Below are positions 1 through 9,142 of a stretch of DNA of 42,057 bases, one piece after another (position 1 is the stretch's first letter; each line of letters starts with the position of its first letter). The notes below the pieces were generated by a model. It made no database searches. It worked only from the letters and a program-made list of their open reading frames with translations, and was not told where the DNA came from. The DNA comes from Gp13-AA77 sp036521995 (lineage in GTDB: Bacteria; Acidobacteriota; Terriglobia; UBA7540), in contig DATDGR010000353.1 in assembly GCA_036521995.1 (NCBI GenBank), positions 1 to 42,057 on the forward strand. The letters run 5' to 3'. The translations under genes were made by a program, and so were the position numbers.

Positions 1-2799
1 ACTCGCTGCAGCAGCGCGTTTCCGCCCTCTGGCGAGGCCGTGACCAATTTCGATCCCGGCGCCACGGTAACCCCTCTGCCTCCGGCGGGGCGCAGCCCTT
101 GGACGGCGCCCGCGGTCAGCTCGCAATCCCCGGACGGGGCAGCCGATCCCGGGCCGAACCCGGCCTCATGGCTGATCTTGGGAGCCGCCGGGACCCTTCA
201 GCCGGGAAGCGATTTTGGGTCCCGTTACCGCATCGAGTCGTTGCTCGGCCGGGGCGGCATGGGCGCCGTTTACAAGGCTTATGACAAGGATCTCGACCGG
301 ATGGTGGCCTTGAAGCTGGTTCGTCCGGAGCTCACCAACGAGACCCAGGTGATGCAGCGCTTCAAACAGGAGCTGCTGCTCGCAAGCCGTGTCTCTCACA
401 AGAATGTGTTGAGGATTCACGACCTGGGCGACGTGAACGGGCTGAAGTTTATCTCCATGGCCTACATCGATGGTGAAGACCTCCATCATGTCCTGGAGAC
501 CCATGGGCGCATGGCAGCGGACGAGGCCGTCGACATCGCCCAGCAGCTTTGTGGCGCTCTTCAGGCGGCCCACGGTGAAGGGGTCATTCATCGTGATCTG
601 AAGCCGCAGAACATCCTGATCGACCACTCGGGTAATGCCTACATCTCAGACTTCGGACTGGCTAAGTCTCTTGAGGCCAGCTCGGCCATGATGACCCGCA
701 CTGGCGCCTTGCTGGGCACTCCGCGCTACATGTCGCCCGAGCAGGTTGAGGGCAAGCCGGCGGACCACCGTAGCGACCTCTACGCTCTGGGACTCATCAT
801 GTACGAAATGGTCACCGGCGACCTGCCTTTCACCGGCGACTCCGTGTACCAGGTGATGTACCAGCGCCTCCGGGAGGATCCCAAGGACCCCAAGCTGGTA
901 AACCCCGATGTGCCGAATTATCTGTCGCGGGTCATCATGCGATGTCTCGAGCGCGATCCTGAGCGGCGCTACCAAAGCGCGCATGACGTCCTTCATGACC
1001 TGAATGCTCCACGCACCTCCCTAAGTTTCTTCCACTTACCAGCCTTCCTGCCGAGGCGCAGGTACAGACGCTGGTTGCTGGCAGCCGGCGCGGCGCTCCT
1101 GGTGGCCACGCTGGCGTTGATGATTCCTGCCACCCGCAAATTCCTGATCCGTTCCCAGCCTGCGGCCGGGAAGCCGGCGGCCATCCGAGGCGTTCCCTCG
1201 CTCGACGAGGGAAAGTACGTGGCGGTGCTTCCTTTCCGCGTTCTGGGTGCGTCGTCACTCGGTTATCTGGGGGACGGACTGCGAGACGCTCTGTCGGCCA
1301 AGCTGTTTCAGTTGCAGGGCATCCACATCGCTTCCGAGGAATCCGTCCAGCAGGCCGCGAAATCAGGATCTCTGGAGAAGATCGCCAGCGAACTCGGCGC
1401 AAACCTCATTGTGGAAGGAACCATTCAGCAGGCCCCGGGCAGGATCGCGATCGTCGCCAACTTGCATGACATTACCAACGGAAAGCTGGTGTGGAGTAAC
1501 GAGTTTCCGGGCGTCCCGCAGGATGTGCTAACCCTCGAGGACGAGATTTATACGGAGCTGGTGAGCGCCCTCAATCTCAAACCCAGCAATGAAGAAATGG
1601 CCCGGGCATCCCGCCGTCCAACTGAGAATGAGGAAGCCTACGACCTTTACCTGAAAGGCCGCGATGCCATGCGGGATCAGCAAAACCCGAAAAACGTCGA
1701 AACCGCCATCGACTACTACAACCAGGCGCTCCAGAAAGACCCCGGGTTTGCCTTGGCTTATGCAGGCACCGCGGATGCCAGCCTGAGGATGTACAGCCAG
1801 AAAAAGGACCGTTTCTGGGCCCAGAAAGCCCTGGCCGCGGCGCAGCAGGCGCAACGGCTGAATAATAATCTTCCCGAAGTGCATTCCTCGCTGGGCAGCA
1901 TCTATAGCGCAACCGGCAAAACGGCTGAGGCGATTGCCGAACTGGATCGGGCTTTGAAACTGGCTCCGAACTCGGACGAGTCCTACCGGCGCCTGGGCGG
2001 CGCCTACCTGGCCAGCGGGCGAACGGGCGAAGCCATCCAGGTCTTCGAGAGGGCCGTCCAGCTTAACCCATACTATTGGCTCAACTACAACTCTTTGGGA
2101 CAAGCGTATTTCCAGACCGGGGACTACGGGAAGGCCTTGGCCGCCTGGCGGAAGATCACGGAACTCGAGCCGGACAACGCCTTGGGCTATTCGAATATCG
2201 GCGCCGTCTATTTGACCGAAGGCAAGTACGACCAGTGCCTTCCGCCTTTTCAAAAGGCTCTCGAACTGCAGCCGAACGCCGACATTTACTCCAACCTCGG
2301 CACAGCTTACTTTTACTTGGGGCGATACGAAGAGTCCGTCAATATGTTTGAGAAGGCGACGGAGATGAACCCCAATGAAGAAACTCTTATGGCGAATCTC
2401 GCTGACGGGTACCGCTGGTCCGGCCAGAAAGATAAGGCCAACGCCACCTACGACAATGCCATCTCGCTGGCTTACAAAGAACTGGAGGTGAACCCCCGCA
2501 ACGCCGTCGCCATGCAGGGGTTGGCCCTGGACTACGCGAAGAAGGGCGACTCGACTCAGGGGCAGGACTACATTAAGCGCGCCCGCGCCATTGATCCTGA
2601 CAACGTCGATTTCATTTCCAGCGAGGCTGTAGTTGAGTTGCTCGCCGGGCACACTGACGGCGCTCTGAAGGCATTGCGCGAGGCTTTTGAGAAGGGGTAT
2701 TCGACCGAGCAGGCCAGGAACGACCCGGAGTTGAAGAGCCTGCAAGGAAATCCGGAGTTCGAGAAGCTCGTGAAACAGTTCAGCAGCAAGCCTAAGTAG
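1..2799 (+). CDS. Ser/Thr protein kinase with TolB-like and TPR domains (5' truncated)
   Basis: Membrane-anchored Hanks-type Ser/Thr kinase. Numbering from a GTG at base 40: kinase domain about 63-320 with glycine loop GRGGMGAVY, ATP-binding Lys92, catalytic HRDLKPQN (Asp186), DFG at 204-206 and GTPRYMSPEQ activation segment; one transmembrane helix about 344-362; a TolB/FlgO-like domain about 393-510 (VAVLPF start); then TPR repeats from about 540 to 900. The frame is open to base 1 and the codons before the GTG read TRCSSAFPPSGEA, which looks like the end of a CxxC zinc ribbon common at the N-terminus of such kinases. The true start is therefore probably outside the window. The catalytic residues are intact, so activity is likely; the signal is unknown. 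The next gene is convergent. Confidence 0.93.
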   Translation, partial: TRCSSAFPPSGEAVTNFDPGATVTPLPPAGRSPWTAPAVSSQSPDGAADPGPNPASWLILGAAGTLQPGSDFGSRYRIESLLGRGGMGAVYKAYDKDLDRMVALKLVRPELTNETQVMQRFKQELLLASRVSHKNVLRIHDLGDVNGLKFISMAYIDGEDLHHVLETHGRMAADEAVDIAQQLCGALQAAHGEGVIHRDLKPQNILIDHSGNAYISDFGLAKSLEASSAMMTRTGALLGTPRYMSPEQVEGKPADHRSDLYALGLIMYEMVTGDLPFTGDSVYQVMYQRLREDPKDPKLVNPDVPNYLSRVIMRCLERDPERRYQSAHDVLHDLNAPRTSLSFFHLPAFLPRRRYRRWLLAAGAALLVATLALMIPATRKFLIRSQPAAGKPAAIRGVPSLDEGKYVAVLPFRVLGASSLGYLGDGLRDALSAKLFQLQGIHIASEESVQQAAKSGSLEKIASELGANLIVEGTIQQAPGRIAIVANLHDITNGKLVWSNEFPGVPQDVLTLEDEIYTELVSALNLKPSNEEMARASRRPTENEEAYDLYLKGRDAMRDQQNPKNVETAIDYYNQALQKDPGFALAYAGTADASLRMYSQKKDRFWAQKALAAAQQAQRLNNNLPEVHSSLGSIYSATGKTAEAIAELDRALKLAPNSDESYRRLGGAYLASGRTGEAIQVFERAVQLNPYYWLNYNSLGQAYFQTGDYGKALAAWRKITELEPDNALGYSNIGAVYLTEGKYDQCLPPFQKALELQPNADIYSNLGTAYFYLGRYEESVNMFEKATEMNPNEETLMANLADGYRWSGQKDKANATYDNAISLAYKELEVNPRNAVAMQGLALDYAKKGDSTQGQDYIKRARAIDPDNVDFISSEAVVELLAGHTDGALKALREAFEKGYSTEQARNDPELKSLQGNPEFEKLVKQFSSKPK

Positions 2800-2888
2800 C
2801 AGGATCGGGGCCCCGAGCGCCGTCGTGCCCAAGGCCCGCTGGCGGCGCGATCTCCAACACTTCCCTAGCCTAGACTACTAATCCCCCG

Positions 2889-3497
2889 CTACTCGGGGCG
2901 CGATCTCCGGCGCGCCAGCAAAGTCCCCAGGCCACCGAGCAAAAGCGCCAGCGTGCCCGGCTCAGGGGTTAGGGCAGCGGTGGCCCCGAAACTGGAATCC
3001 TGGGGGAAACCGGTAAACTGCATCGAGAAATCCGTGTGGAACGGAATCGACCCGTCATCGAAGGTTATCTGCGCTCCTTCAGGACCGAGAGAACCCAGCG
3101 GGACGACGCTACAACCGGCGAACGGGCTGCCGGCCAAGAATCCGCACGTGACCGTGCTCGCATTGACACCAGTGACGTCGAAGACCAGCGAGACAATCGC
3201 CTCGCCGACACCGTCCACGGAGATGTCGTTCTCAAACAGACAGCCGGGTGAGACGGTTGTGATCCCGCCTTGCATCAGAACACACGGGCTGCTAGCCGGA
3301 CTCGTTCCGCTCGGCGATTCAATCGTAAAGCTCTGGTCGATAATGCCAGCCGGTACGTAGTAGTTAGCCTCGGGGATAAGCGGCAGGCCACCGCCGGTCC
3401 TCACCCGCGGGTCGCCTCCCGGCAACCGATCGGCCTTGGCCGGTGCAGTCAAACCGAGAATCAACACGCTCAAGAGCGCTACGCAAAAAATCTTCAT
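2889..3497 (-). CDS. PEP-CTERM sorting domain protein
   Basis: Secreted protein of 202 residues with a C-terminal PEP-CTERM signal: PEPGTLALLLGG, a hydrophobic segment, then an Arg-rich tail (ARRRSRPE). In this family the signal directs export and processing by an exosortase, often to the surface or to exopolysaccharide. An N-terminal signal peptide (MKIFCVALLSVLILGL) probably ends near residue 22. The start at 3497 is chosen because GGAGGT lies 4 bases upstream; an in-frame ATG 24 bases further up lacks this. The middle resembles the many PEP-CTERM proteins with a beta-rich body of unknown function. No exosortase gene is in the window. Confidence 0.88.
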   Translation of the reverse strand: MKIFCVALLSVLILGLTAPAKADRLPGGDPRVRTGGGLPLIPEANYYVPAGIIDQSFTIESPSGTSPASSPCVLMQGGITTVSPGCLFENDISVDGVGEAIVSLVFDVTGVNASTVTCGFLAGSPFAGCSVVPLGSLGPEGAQITFDDGSIPFHTDFSMQFTGFPQDSSFGATAALTPEPGTLALLLGGLGTLLARRRSRPE

Positions 3498-3512
3498 GGC
3501 TACCTCCGTATG

Positions 3513-3548
3513 ATCATGCATTCTCGGTCGAAATCAAGCGCGCGTCAA
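3513..3548 (-). promoter_or_regulatory. Predicted sigma-70-type promoter of the PEP-CTERM gene
   Basis: On the minus strand TTGACG (3543-3548) is followed after 17 bases by GAGAAT (3520-3525). The -35 matches consensus at 5 of 6 positions and the -10 at 4 of 6. Initiation near 3513 would leave a leader of about 16 bases containing the GGAGGT ribosome binding site. Confidence 0.4.
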
Positions 3549-3624
3549 GAACAGAGTTAGGCCATATATTCAATTGTTATAACGTTTTAGGTAGAGGGGA
3601 GGCGGAGAGTATCCGCGGCGAGCC

Positions 3625-4521
3625 TTACGGAACTCCCTGGGCGAAACGCTCAGCGTTGACAGCGGCGCCGATCACGCCGACTTCGTCGCTGGTGGCCACC
3701 ACTTCGAAACGGCTGCCTTGAAGCGGCGTCATCTTCACCATTTCGTTGAGGTAGCGATTCAGCAGTCCCACCTCGACGAAGCGCGCGTTGTGCCCGGTCA
3801 CGAAGAACTCGCCCGGGCCTTCCATGTGGATGCTATTGGCCGTGGCGGCCGCCAAGGCGCGATGCCAGAGCTTCACGAAAGCGGCGCAGCGCTCGTCGCC
3901 CGTCTGGGCGCTGGCAAAGACCTCTTCGGGCTCCATGTCGAGAAAGCGAAGACGCATGGCGCGATGTCCCATGATGCCTTCCAGGTGACCCCTTCCGCCG
4001 CAACCGCAGAAGTGCTCCTTGGGATCGAGCGTTACCACGGAGTGGCCGCCCTCCCAAGCCCCCGGGGACCACGGGTAGCGGCCAAAGCCGATGCCGTTGC
4101 CGAGGGTCCACACCCGCACCAGCCGGTGCAGTTGTCCGCGCGTGGCGGCGATGCCGGCCGCCATCACGTCGGCATCGTTGAAAACCACCACCGGCGCGCC
4201 GCTCACAGCGAGCGCCGCCGACAATGAGGCTCTCAGATCGAATCCCTTGATCTGCGGCAGATTGGGAGACTCCTGCACGACACCGTCGCGGATGATGCCG
4301 GGAAAGCCCACGCCGACGGCCTTGAGGGCCGCGCCTTGCCGCACGGCTTCGATCTGCCCGCAGATATTGCGTGCTATTTCCTCGGCGGGCATGGCCAGCA
4401 GAGCGTCCGGCTGGCGCCCAGGATCCTCCGGCACCGTGCGGAGGCTTCCCACCACCCGGTTGTCCTCCACCAGACCTACGGCCAGGTGCTCTGCCGCCAG
4501 AACTCCGACGCTCCGCTCCAT
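3625..4521 (-). CDS. Divergent ROK-family protein (sugar kinase-like)
   Basis: ROK-fold protein of 298 residues. Visible family features are the catalytic-type NDAD (Asp116), EGGH (158-161 region), and the zinc-type segment FCGCGGRGHLEG (about 171-182). Two departures are notable. The N-terminal DxGGT phosphate-binding motif is absent: the strand reads VGVLAAEHLAVGLVE. The third Cys of the usual CxCGxxGCxE zinc motif is His179. The later glycine motif is also altered (GNGIGFGR). It may be a sugar kinase with weakened ATP binding, or a sugar-sensing protein. The start at 4521 is preceded by GGAG 9 bases upstream on the minus strand. It follows sthA on the same strand after 88 bases holding an imperfect inverted repeat. 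Confidence 0.8.
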   Translation of the reverse strand: MERSVGVLAAEHLAVGLVEDNRVVGSLRTVPEDPGRQPDALLAMPAEEIARNICGQIEAVRQGAALKAVGVGFPGIIRDGVVQESPNLPQIKGFDLRASLSAALAVSGAPVVVFNDADVMAAGIAATRGQLHRLVRVWTLGNGIGFGRYPWSPGAWEGGHSVVTLDPKEHFCGCGGRGHLEGIMGHRAMRLRFLDMEPEEVFASAQTGDERCAAFVKLWHRALAAATANSIHMEGPGEFFVTGHNARFVEVGLLNRYLNEMVKMTPLQGSRFEVVATSDEVGVIGAAVNAERFAQGVP

Positions 4522-4536
4522 AGAAACTCCGTCCTT

Positions 4537-4610
4537 GAGGCAGCGGTTAGTGGTTAACCGTTGGCGACGAATTCTCACCCTACAGGCCAACCGCTAACCA
4601 CCACTGCCTC
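4537..4610. repeat. Imperfect inverted repeat between sthA and the ROK gene
   Basis: GAGGCAGCGGTTAGTGGTTA at the left (from 4537) is matched in inverted orientation by the segment ending CCACTGCCTC at 4610. The arms are built from variations of GGTTAGT/GGTTAGC heptamers and are not perfectly complementary. The right arm touches the stop codon of sthA (4610-4612), so transcribed RNA could fold just after sthA. No clean U-tract is present, so a terminator function is uncertain. Confidence 0.55.
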
Positions 4611-5998
4611 TACAGCCGCGCCAACTTATTCAGGCCGTTGAACGCTGCCGCCTTATAGCACTCCGCCAAGGTGGGATAGTTGAACACCGCGTCCACAAAG
4701 TATTCCACCGTGCCTTTGAGGATCATGACGGCCTGTCCGATGTGCAGGAGTTCTGATGCCTCCTCACCGATGATGTGGACGCCCAGCAGTTCCTTGGTCT
4801 CGCGATGGAAGATCAGCTTGAGCCGCCCAGTGGTGTCGCCGCGAATCTGCCCGCGAGCGATTTCGCGGTAATAGGCGAGCCCCACTTCGTACGGCACGTC
4901 CTCATCGGTCAACTGCTCTTCGGTCTTGCCGATAAACGAAATCTCGGGAATAGTGTAAACGCCATAGGGGTAGGTGGCGGGATTGGAATGAACCGCCAGA
5001 CCAAAGGCGTGGGCTGCTGCCAGGCGCCCTTGCTCCATCGAAACCGAGGCCAGGCTCGGAAACCCGATCACGTCCCCGGTGGCGTAGATGTGGGGCGTCT
5101 GGGTACGATACTCGGCATCGACCTTGATGCGGCCACGATTGTCCGTCTCAATGCCGGCCGCAGGCAAGTCGAGCTCGTCCACATTACCCTGACGGCCGAC
5201 TGCGTACAGGAGCGTGTCAGCGGAGATCTTCTTCTTGCTCTCCAGGTTGGCCACGACCTTGCCGTCGGGGGCCTCCTCCACGCTCTCCACTTCCTCGTTC
5301 AGGCGCAGGGTTACGCGGCTGTCGCGCAGGTGATAAGAGAGCGCCTCCACAATCTCGGAGTCCGCAAACTCAAGCAGGCGCGGGCGCTTCTCCACCAGAA
5401 TCACGCGCACGCCGAGGGTGGCAAACATGCACGTGTACTCGACCCCAATCACGCCGCCGCCCACCACAATCAGATTCCGGGGCACGTCGGACACCTGCAG
5501 AATCTGGTCGCTGTTGATGATCGTGCGGCCGTTCAAGGGTACCTTAGGGGAGAGAGCAGGCTTGGTCCCGACCGCGATGATAATGAAGCTGGCCTGATAC
5601 TCAGCGGTTCCGTGTAGGCCTTGAACCCGAACGGTGTGCGGATCCATGAAGGTGGCCCGGCCATTAATCAGCTCGATCCCGTTCCGGGAGAGCTGAGCCC
5701 GGGTAACGTCGATCTCGGTCTTGATCACATGTTGCACGCGGAAGGCAAGATCCGCCATGGTGATCTTTTCCTTCACGCGGTAGCTAACACCGTAAATGCC
5801 CTGATACCGGTGGCCGGAAAGGTGAAGCACGGCTTCGCGCATTGTCTTGCTGGGGATCGTGCCGGTGTTGATGCAGGCGCCGCCCACCACCTCGCGAGCT
5901 TCCACCACCGCCACTCGCTTGCCGCACTTCGCCCCTTGAATGGCGGCGCGCTGCCCGGCCGGTCCCGAGCCAATCACCAGCAGATCGTAAGCTTCCAT
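4610..5998 (-). CDS. sthA: Soluble pyridine nucleotide transhydrogenase (Si-specific)
   Basis: FAD-dependent enzyme of 462 residues that transfers hydride between NADPH and NAD in the cytoplasm. The N-terminal FAD motif is GSGPAG (10-15). The segment GGACINTGTIPSK (39-51) keeps the first Cys (42) of the flavoprotein disulfide motif but has Thr47 in place of the second Cys. This is the hallmark separating SthA/UdhA from lipoamide dehydrogenase and glutathione reductase. A second nucleotide-binding site (VVGGGVIGVE) and a C-terminal dimerisation domain are present, and the length fits the family. No strong Shine-Dalgarno sequence is seen before the ATG at 5998. A dihydrolipoamide dehydrogenase function is unlikely because of the missing Cys. 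Confidence 0.93.
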   Translation of the reverse strand: MEAYDLLVIGSGPAGQRAAIQGAKCGKRVAVVEAREVVGGACINTGTIPSKTMREAVLHLSGHRYQGIYGVSYRVKEKITMADLAFRVQHVIKTEIDVTRAQLSRNGIELINGRATFMDPHTVRVQGLHGTAEYQASFIIIAVGTKPALSPKVPLNGRTIINSDQILQVSDVPRNLIVVGGGVIGVEYTCMFATLGVRVILVEKRPRLLEFADSEIVEALSYHLRDSRVTLRLNEEVESVEEAPDGKVVANLESKKKISADTLLYAVGRQGNVDELDLPAAGIETDNRGRIKVDAEYRTQTPHIYATGDVIGFPSLASVSMEQGRLAAAHAFGLAVHSNPATYPYGVYTIPEISFIGKTEEQLTDEDVPYEVGLAYYREIARGQIRGDTTGRLKLIFHRETKELLGVHIIGEEASELLHIGQAVMILKGTVEYFVDAVFNYPTLAECYKAAAFNGLNKLARL

Positions 5999-6168
5999 GG
6001 TTGGGTGACGATTGCCGCCCCGAGAGGCTTATGAGTGTGCGAAACCAGCTCCTGAAGACAGGTTATCGTATTACTTAGCCACAACTTGCTGGGTTCTGAG
6101 CGATAATCACTGTATTTTCAGATATTTTGCTGGCTTAAGGCCAGTTCCAAGAATGGGAAGTCCATTTA

Positions 6169-6211
6169 GTTTCAATAAGATGCTGGGTCCGTTCGTACAC
6201 AATTTGATTCT
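6169..6211 (-). repeat. Dispersed composite repeat, copy 1
   Basis: Read on the minus strand: AGAATCA (6205-6211), 15 bases, then GACCCAGCATCTTATTGAAA (6170-6189). The same two-box order occurs at 10682-10730, and the second box recurs three times in 33783-33903. The stretch ACGAACG-ACCCAGCATCTTAT differs at one position from 33783-33804. A weaker box (AACCCAGCAAGTT) lies at about 6083-6095. Confidence 0.6.
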
Positions 6212-6427
6212 TCGTTTGAGCCGCCGCCGGATAGGGAAGCGCACTCATGGCCAGCCCCGACTCTGTTATGGCGCACCGCAGGGACCCTTGTCAAGTCTGT
6301 TGCTACCGAACCGGTTGAGGTCAGCCCCTTCGGCGGAAGGCCAAGCGGGTTCTCGCGGGAATGACTCCGCCAAGTTGAGGGGCGGCCAACGCGATCGCCC
6401 GCCTGGGCCGTCCACCGCCGCACGACG

Positions 6428-6443
6428 TGTCCAAATACGGACA
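6428..6443. promoter_or_regulatory. Palindrome TGTCC-N6-GGACA upstream of the ADOP gene
   Basis: Perfect 5-base arms with a 6-base spacer, of the form often bound by dimeric repressors. It lies about 130 bases upstream of the permease start. The cognate regulator is not known and none is adjacent, so this is only a candidate operator. Confidence 0.25.
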
Positions 6444-6573
6444 GAAGGCGAGCCCCCTGTTACCCTTGCCCGGCCACCCTCGACAGAGACGATCACTATG
6501 TTTACGAGGGAAAAAGGCCTTGGAATCAAAACTGCTGTCGAACGAACACACGCGGTGCGCGGAGAGGAGTGTT

Positions 6574-9003
6574 ATGCAGACCCTGCTCCAGAACGTTGGG
6601 TACAGCCTGCGCATGATGCGCAAGAGTCCTGGCCTTACCCTGACGGTGCTGATGACGCTCGCCCTCGCCATTGGAGCCAATACCGCCATCTTCACCGTCG
6701 ACTACGCCACACTGCTTGCTCCGCTGCCGTATCCCCAACCCAACCAGCTTGTGATGGTATGGTCAGGGATTCGCGGACACCGCGACGAAATTTCCGTGGC
6801 AGATTTCATCGAGTGGAAGCGCCAAAGCCAGGCGTTTCAGGACCTGCACGCCCAAACGGGCGGACGCTTCAACATTGCTACTCCCGAGCAGCCGGAATAC
6901 GTGGACGCCCGCATCACTACGCCCGGACTTTACACGATGCTCGGCAATCCTCCCTTTTGTCTGGGCCGCGATTTTCTGCCCGAAGAAGGAGTGCCGGGCA
7001 AAGACCACGTGGTTATCCTCACCCACAAGTTCTGGCAACGGCTCGGGAGCAACCCCCACATCCTCGGCACTTCTTTGCGCATCAACGGCGAGCCCTACAC
7101 TGTGGTGGGTGTTTTCGCGCCGGGCCTTACCGATCGCGGCCAGGGAGAGTTCGCGGTGCCGCTGTCTTTCACCAGTGACGAACTGGTGAATCATGACACC
7201 CACTGGCTGACTGCGATGGGCCGGCTCAAACCCGGTGTTACCCTCAAGCAAGCGCAAGCCGATATGGATGGGGTCGCGGCACGACTTGCTGCCAGTTACC
7301 CCAGTACCGACAAAGGCTGGGGCGTGTCCGTAGAACCGCTCAAGAACGATTTCATTCCGAGCGACCGCATTATGACGCTGTGGTTGCTGCTCGGCGCTGT
7401 GGCCTTCGTGCTGCTCATCGCCTGCGCCAACGTGGCCAATCTGCTACTGGCCAAGAGCATGAGCCGCCAGAAGGAAATGGCCGTTCGCAGCGCGCTGGGA
7501 GCGAAGTCCGCCACCATTTTCGCCCAGCTACTCACTGAAAGCCTTTTGCTGGCGGTTGCTGGCGGAGCCCTTGGCATCGGCGTGGGCTACGCCATATTGC
7601 AGAGCCTGCTCTCCGTGATGCCGCCCAATACCTTGCCAAGCGAGGCGGACCTGAGCCTCAATTTTTCTATCCTGCTTTTCACCCTGATTGCCACTACGCT
7701 TGCGGGCGTGTTGTTTGGCTGCGCTCCGGCGTGGTATGCCTCGCGGGTCGACCCCAACGAAGCGCTCAAAGAAGGCGGCCGCTCAGGGATGGGCGCCGGC
7801 CGCCACCGCCTGCGCCGCGGCTTGGTGATCGTCGAGTTCGCACTCACCCTGACGCTGCTCGCCGGAGCAGGCCTGGCGATCCACAGCTTCTGGAATCTCA
7901 CTCGCGTCGATCTCGGCGTTCGCACCGACCACACCCTTACCTTCTACCTTCCGGTTCCGGACTCGCGCCCCAACAATCCTGAGCAGATTGTCGCGTACTA
8001 TCGCCAGATTCTTTCCAGCATCGCCTCGGTTCCCTGGGTCTACCATGTTTCCGCCGAGACGGGAACCCCACTTGAAGGAACGGGTGACAGGACATCCTTC
8101 TCGATTGCCGGTCAACCCTCGTTCACGGACCGCTCGCAACGCCCCGTGGCTGGCTTCCAGATGGTTACGCCGGATTATTTCCACACGTTTGGCATTCGGC
8201 TTTTGGAAGGGCGCCTGCTAACGGACCAGGACAACGCCTCGAGTGTGAAAGTGGCCGTGGTTAATCAGGAATTCGCCAACCATTTCGTCAAAGGGCTCGA
8301 CCCGTTGCAGCAGCGGGTGGTATTCCAACAGCCTCTGCCGGGCGGCGGCGTGCCAGGCCCGCCGGTCGAATGGCAGATCGTAGGCGTCGTTCACAATGTT
8401 CGTAGCCGCGGCTTTCGCCAGGATGTCCCAGAAATCGATGTGCCGTTTTGGCAATCGCCTTGGCCGAGCGCCGGCATTGGCGTGCGCACGTCCGGAGACC
8501 CAGCCTCGATGCTCAAGAGCATCGCGGCCGCCGTGCACACCGTCGATCCGCAGATTGCCGTTGCGAATCCGCGCACCATGGAGCAGGTGCGGGACGACGT
8601 GCTCGCCAACGACCGGTTTACCTTGATCCTCTTCGCCACCTTTGCTGCCATCGCACTGTTGCTGGCCACGCTGGGCATTTACGGCGTCATGGCCTTCTCG
8701 GTGGCACAGCGGTCCCATGAGATTGCCTTGCGGATGGCTGTGGGCGCCACCCGGACCCGCGTGCTGGCGCTTGTGCTGCGCGAGGGCGGGACGCTGGCCT
8801 GTGCGGGATTCGGCTTCGGGCTGATCGGCGCTTATGTCGTGGGCCGCACTATGGAGAACGCGCTATTCGGCGTCGCCGCCATGGACTCGTCAGCCTTCCT
8901 GCTGGTGGGCTTCGTGCTTATGCTGGCCGCGCTGCTGGCCTGCTATCTGCCCGCGCGCCGCGCCGCGTCGGTGGATCCGATGCAGGCCCTCCGCCGGGAG
9001 TAG
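6574..9003 (+). CDS. ADOP-family orphan ABC permease (MacB/FtsX duplicated)
   Basis: Inner-membrane permease of 809 residues with a tandem arrangement: N-terminal helix (LTVLMTLALAIGANTAIF), MacB-like periplasmic domain, FtsX-type helices (about 265-425), another helix (VIVEFALTLTLLAGAGLA), a second periplasmic domain, and three C-terminal helices ending ARRAASVDPMQALRRE. This layout and the MRKSPGLTLTVLMTLALAIGANTAIF opening region match the acidobacterial duplicated orphan permeases. No ATPase or PadR-type regulator is adjacent. The start at 6574 is chosen for the GGAGAGGAG ribosome binding site 3-12 bases upstream and because the family begins here; upstream in-frame codons lack family character. 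The substrate is unknown. Confidence 0.9.
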   Translation: MQTLLQNVGYSLRMMRKSPGLTLTVLMTLALAIGANTAIFTVDYATLLAPLPYPQPNQLVMVWSGIRGHRDEISVADFIEWKRQSQAFQDLHAQTGGRFNIATPEQPEYVDARITTPGLYTMLGNPPFCLGRDFLPEEGVPGKDHVVILTHKFWQRLGSNPHILGTSLRINGEPYTVVGVFAPGLTDRGQGEFAVPLSFTSDELVNHDTHWLTAMGRLKPGVTLKQAQADMDGVAARLAASYPSTDKGWGVSVEPLKNDFIPSDRIMTLWLLLGAVAFVLLIACANVANLLLAKSMSRQKEMAVRSALGAKSATIFAQLLTESLLLAVAGGALGIGVGYAILQSLLSVMPPNTLPSEADLSLNFSILLFTLIATTLAGVLFGCAPAWYASRVDPNEALKEGGRSGMGAGRHRLRRGLVIVEFALTLTLLAGAGLAIHSFWNLTRVDLGVRTDHTLTFYLPVPDSRPNNPEQIVAYYRQILSSIASVPWVYHVSAETGTPLEGTGDRTSFSIAGQPSFTDRSQRPVAGFQMVTPDYFHTFGIRLLEGRLLTDQDNASSVKVAVVNQEFANHFVKGLDPLQQRVVFQQPLPGGGVPGPPVEWQIVGVVHNVRSRGFRQDVPEIDVPFWQSPWPSAGIGVRTSGDPASMLKSIAAAVHTVDPQIAVANPRTMEQVRDDVLANDRFTLILFATFAAIALLLATLGIYGVMAFSVAQRSHEIALRMAVGATRTRVLALVLREGGTLACAGFGFGLIGAYVVGRTMENALFGVAAMDSSAFLLVGFVLMLAALLACYLPARRAASVDPMQALRRE

Positions 9004-9142
9004 GAAACGGTGTGCTGCGTTCACGTCCCAGAAAAGCTATCAAGGCCAGAAACCGGCTAGCCACACTCAGGCCGGGCACGTGAAAGCCGGACACGCGCTT
9101 CACCAATTCAGTTCCACCTCGAGACGGGGTTCCGCCGTGACG

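Larger units (their letters stand above)
5999..6573. other. Intergenic region between sthA and the ADOP permease
   Basis: This 575-base divergent region has no convincing gene. It holds one good and one weak copy of the dispersed composite repeat (minus orientation, 6169-6211 and about 6085-6096), a small hairpin CTGGC-ttaag-GCCAG (6130-6144), and a palindrome TGTCC-aaatac-GGACA (6428-6443) about 130 bases before the permease start. Open frames running through here lead into the permease gene but lack coding character. Confidence 0.6.

Noticed and set aside
2806..2815. CGGGGCCCCG palindrome after the kinase as a terminator
   Set aside because: No loop and no T-tract; a GC palindrome of this size is expected in such DNA.
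1528..2832. Long open frame on the minus strand, 434 codons
   Set aside because: Antisense to the kinase TPR region; its open length follows from high GC and the residues match no family.
6012..7178. Open frame on the plus strand, 388 codons
   Set aside because: Overlaps the intergenic repeat and the ADOP gene in another frame; Arg/Pro-rich without family similarity.
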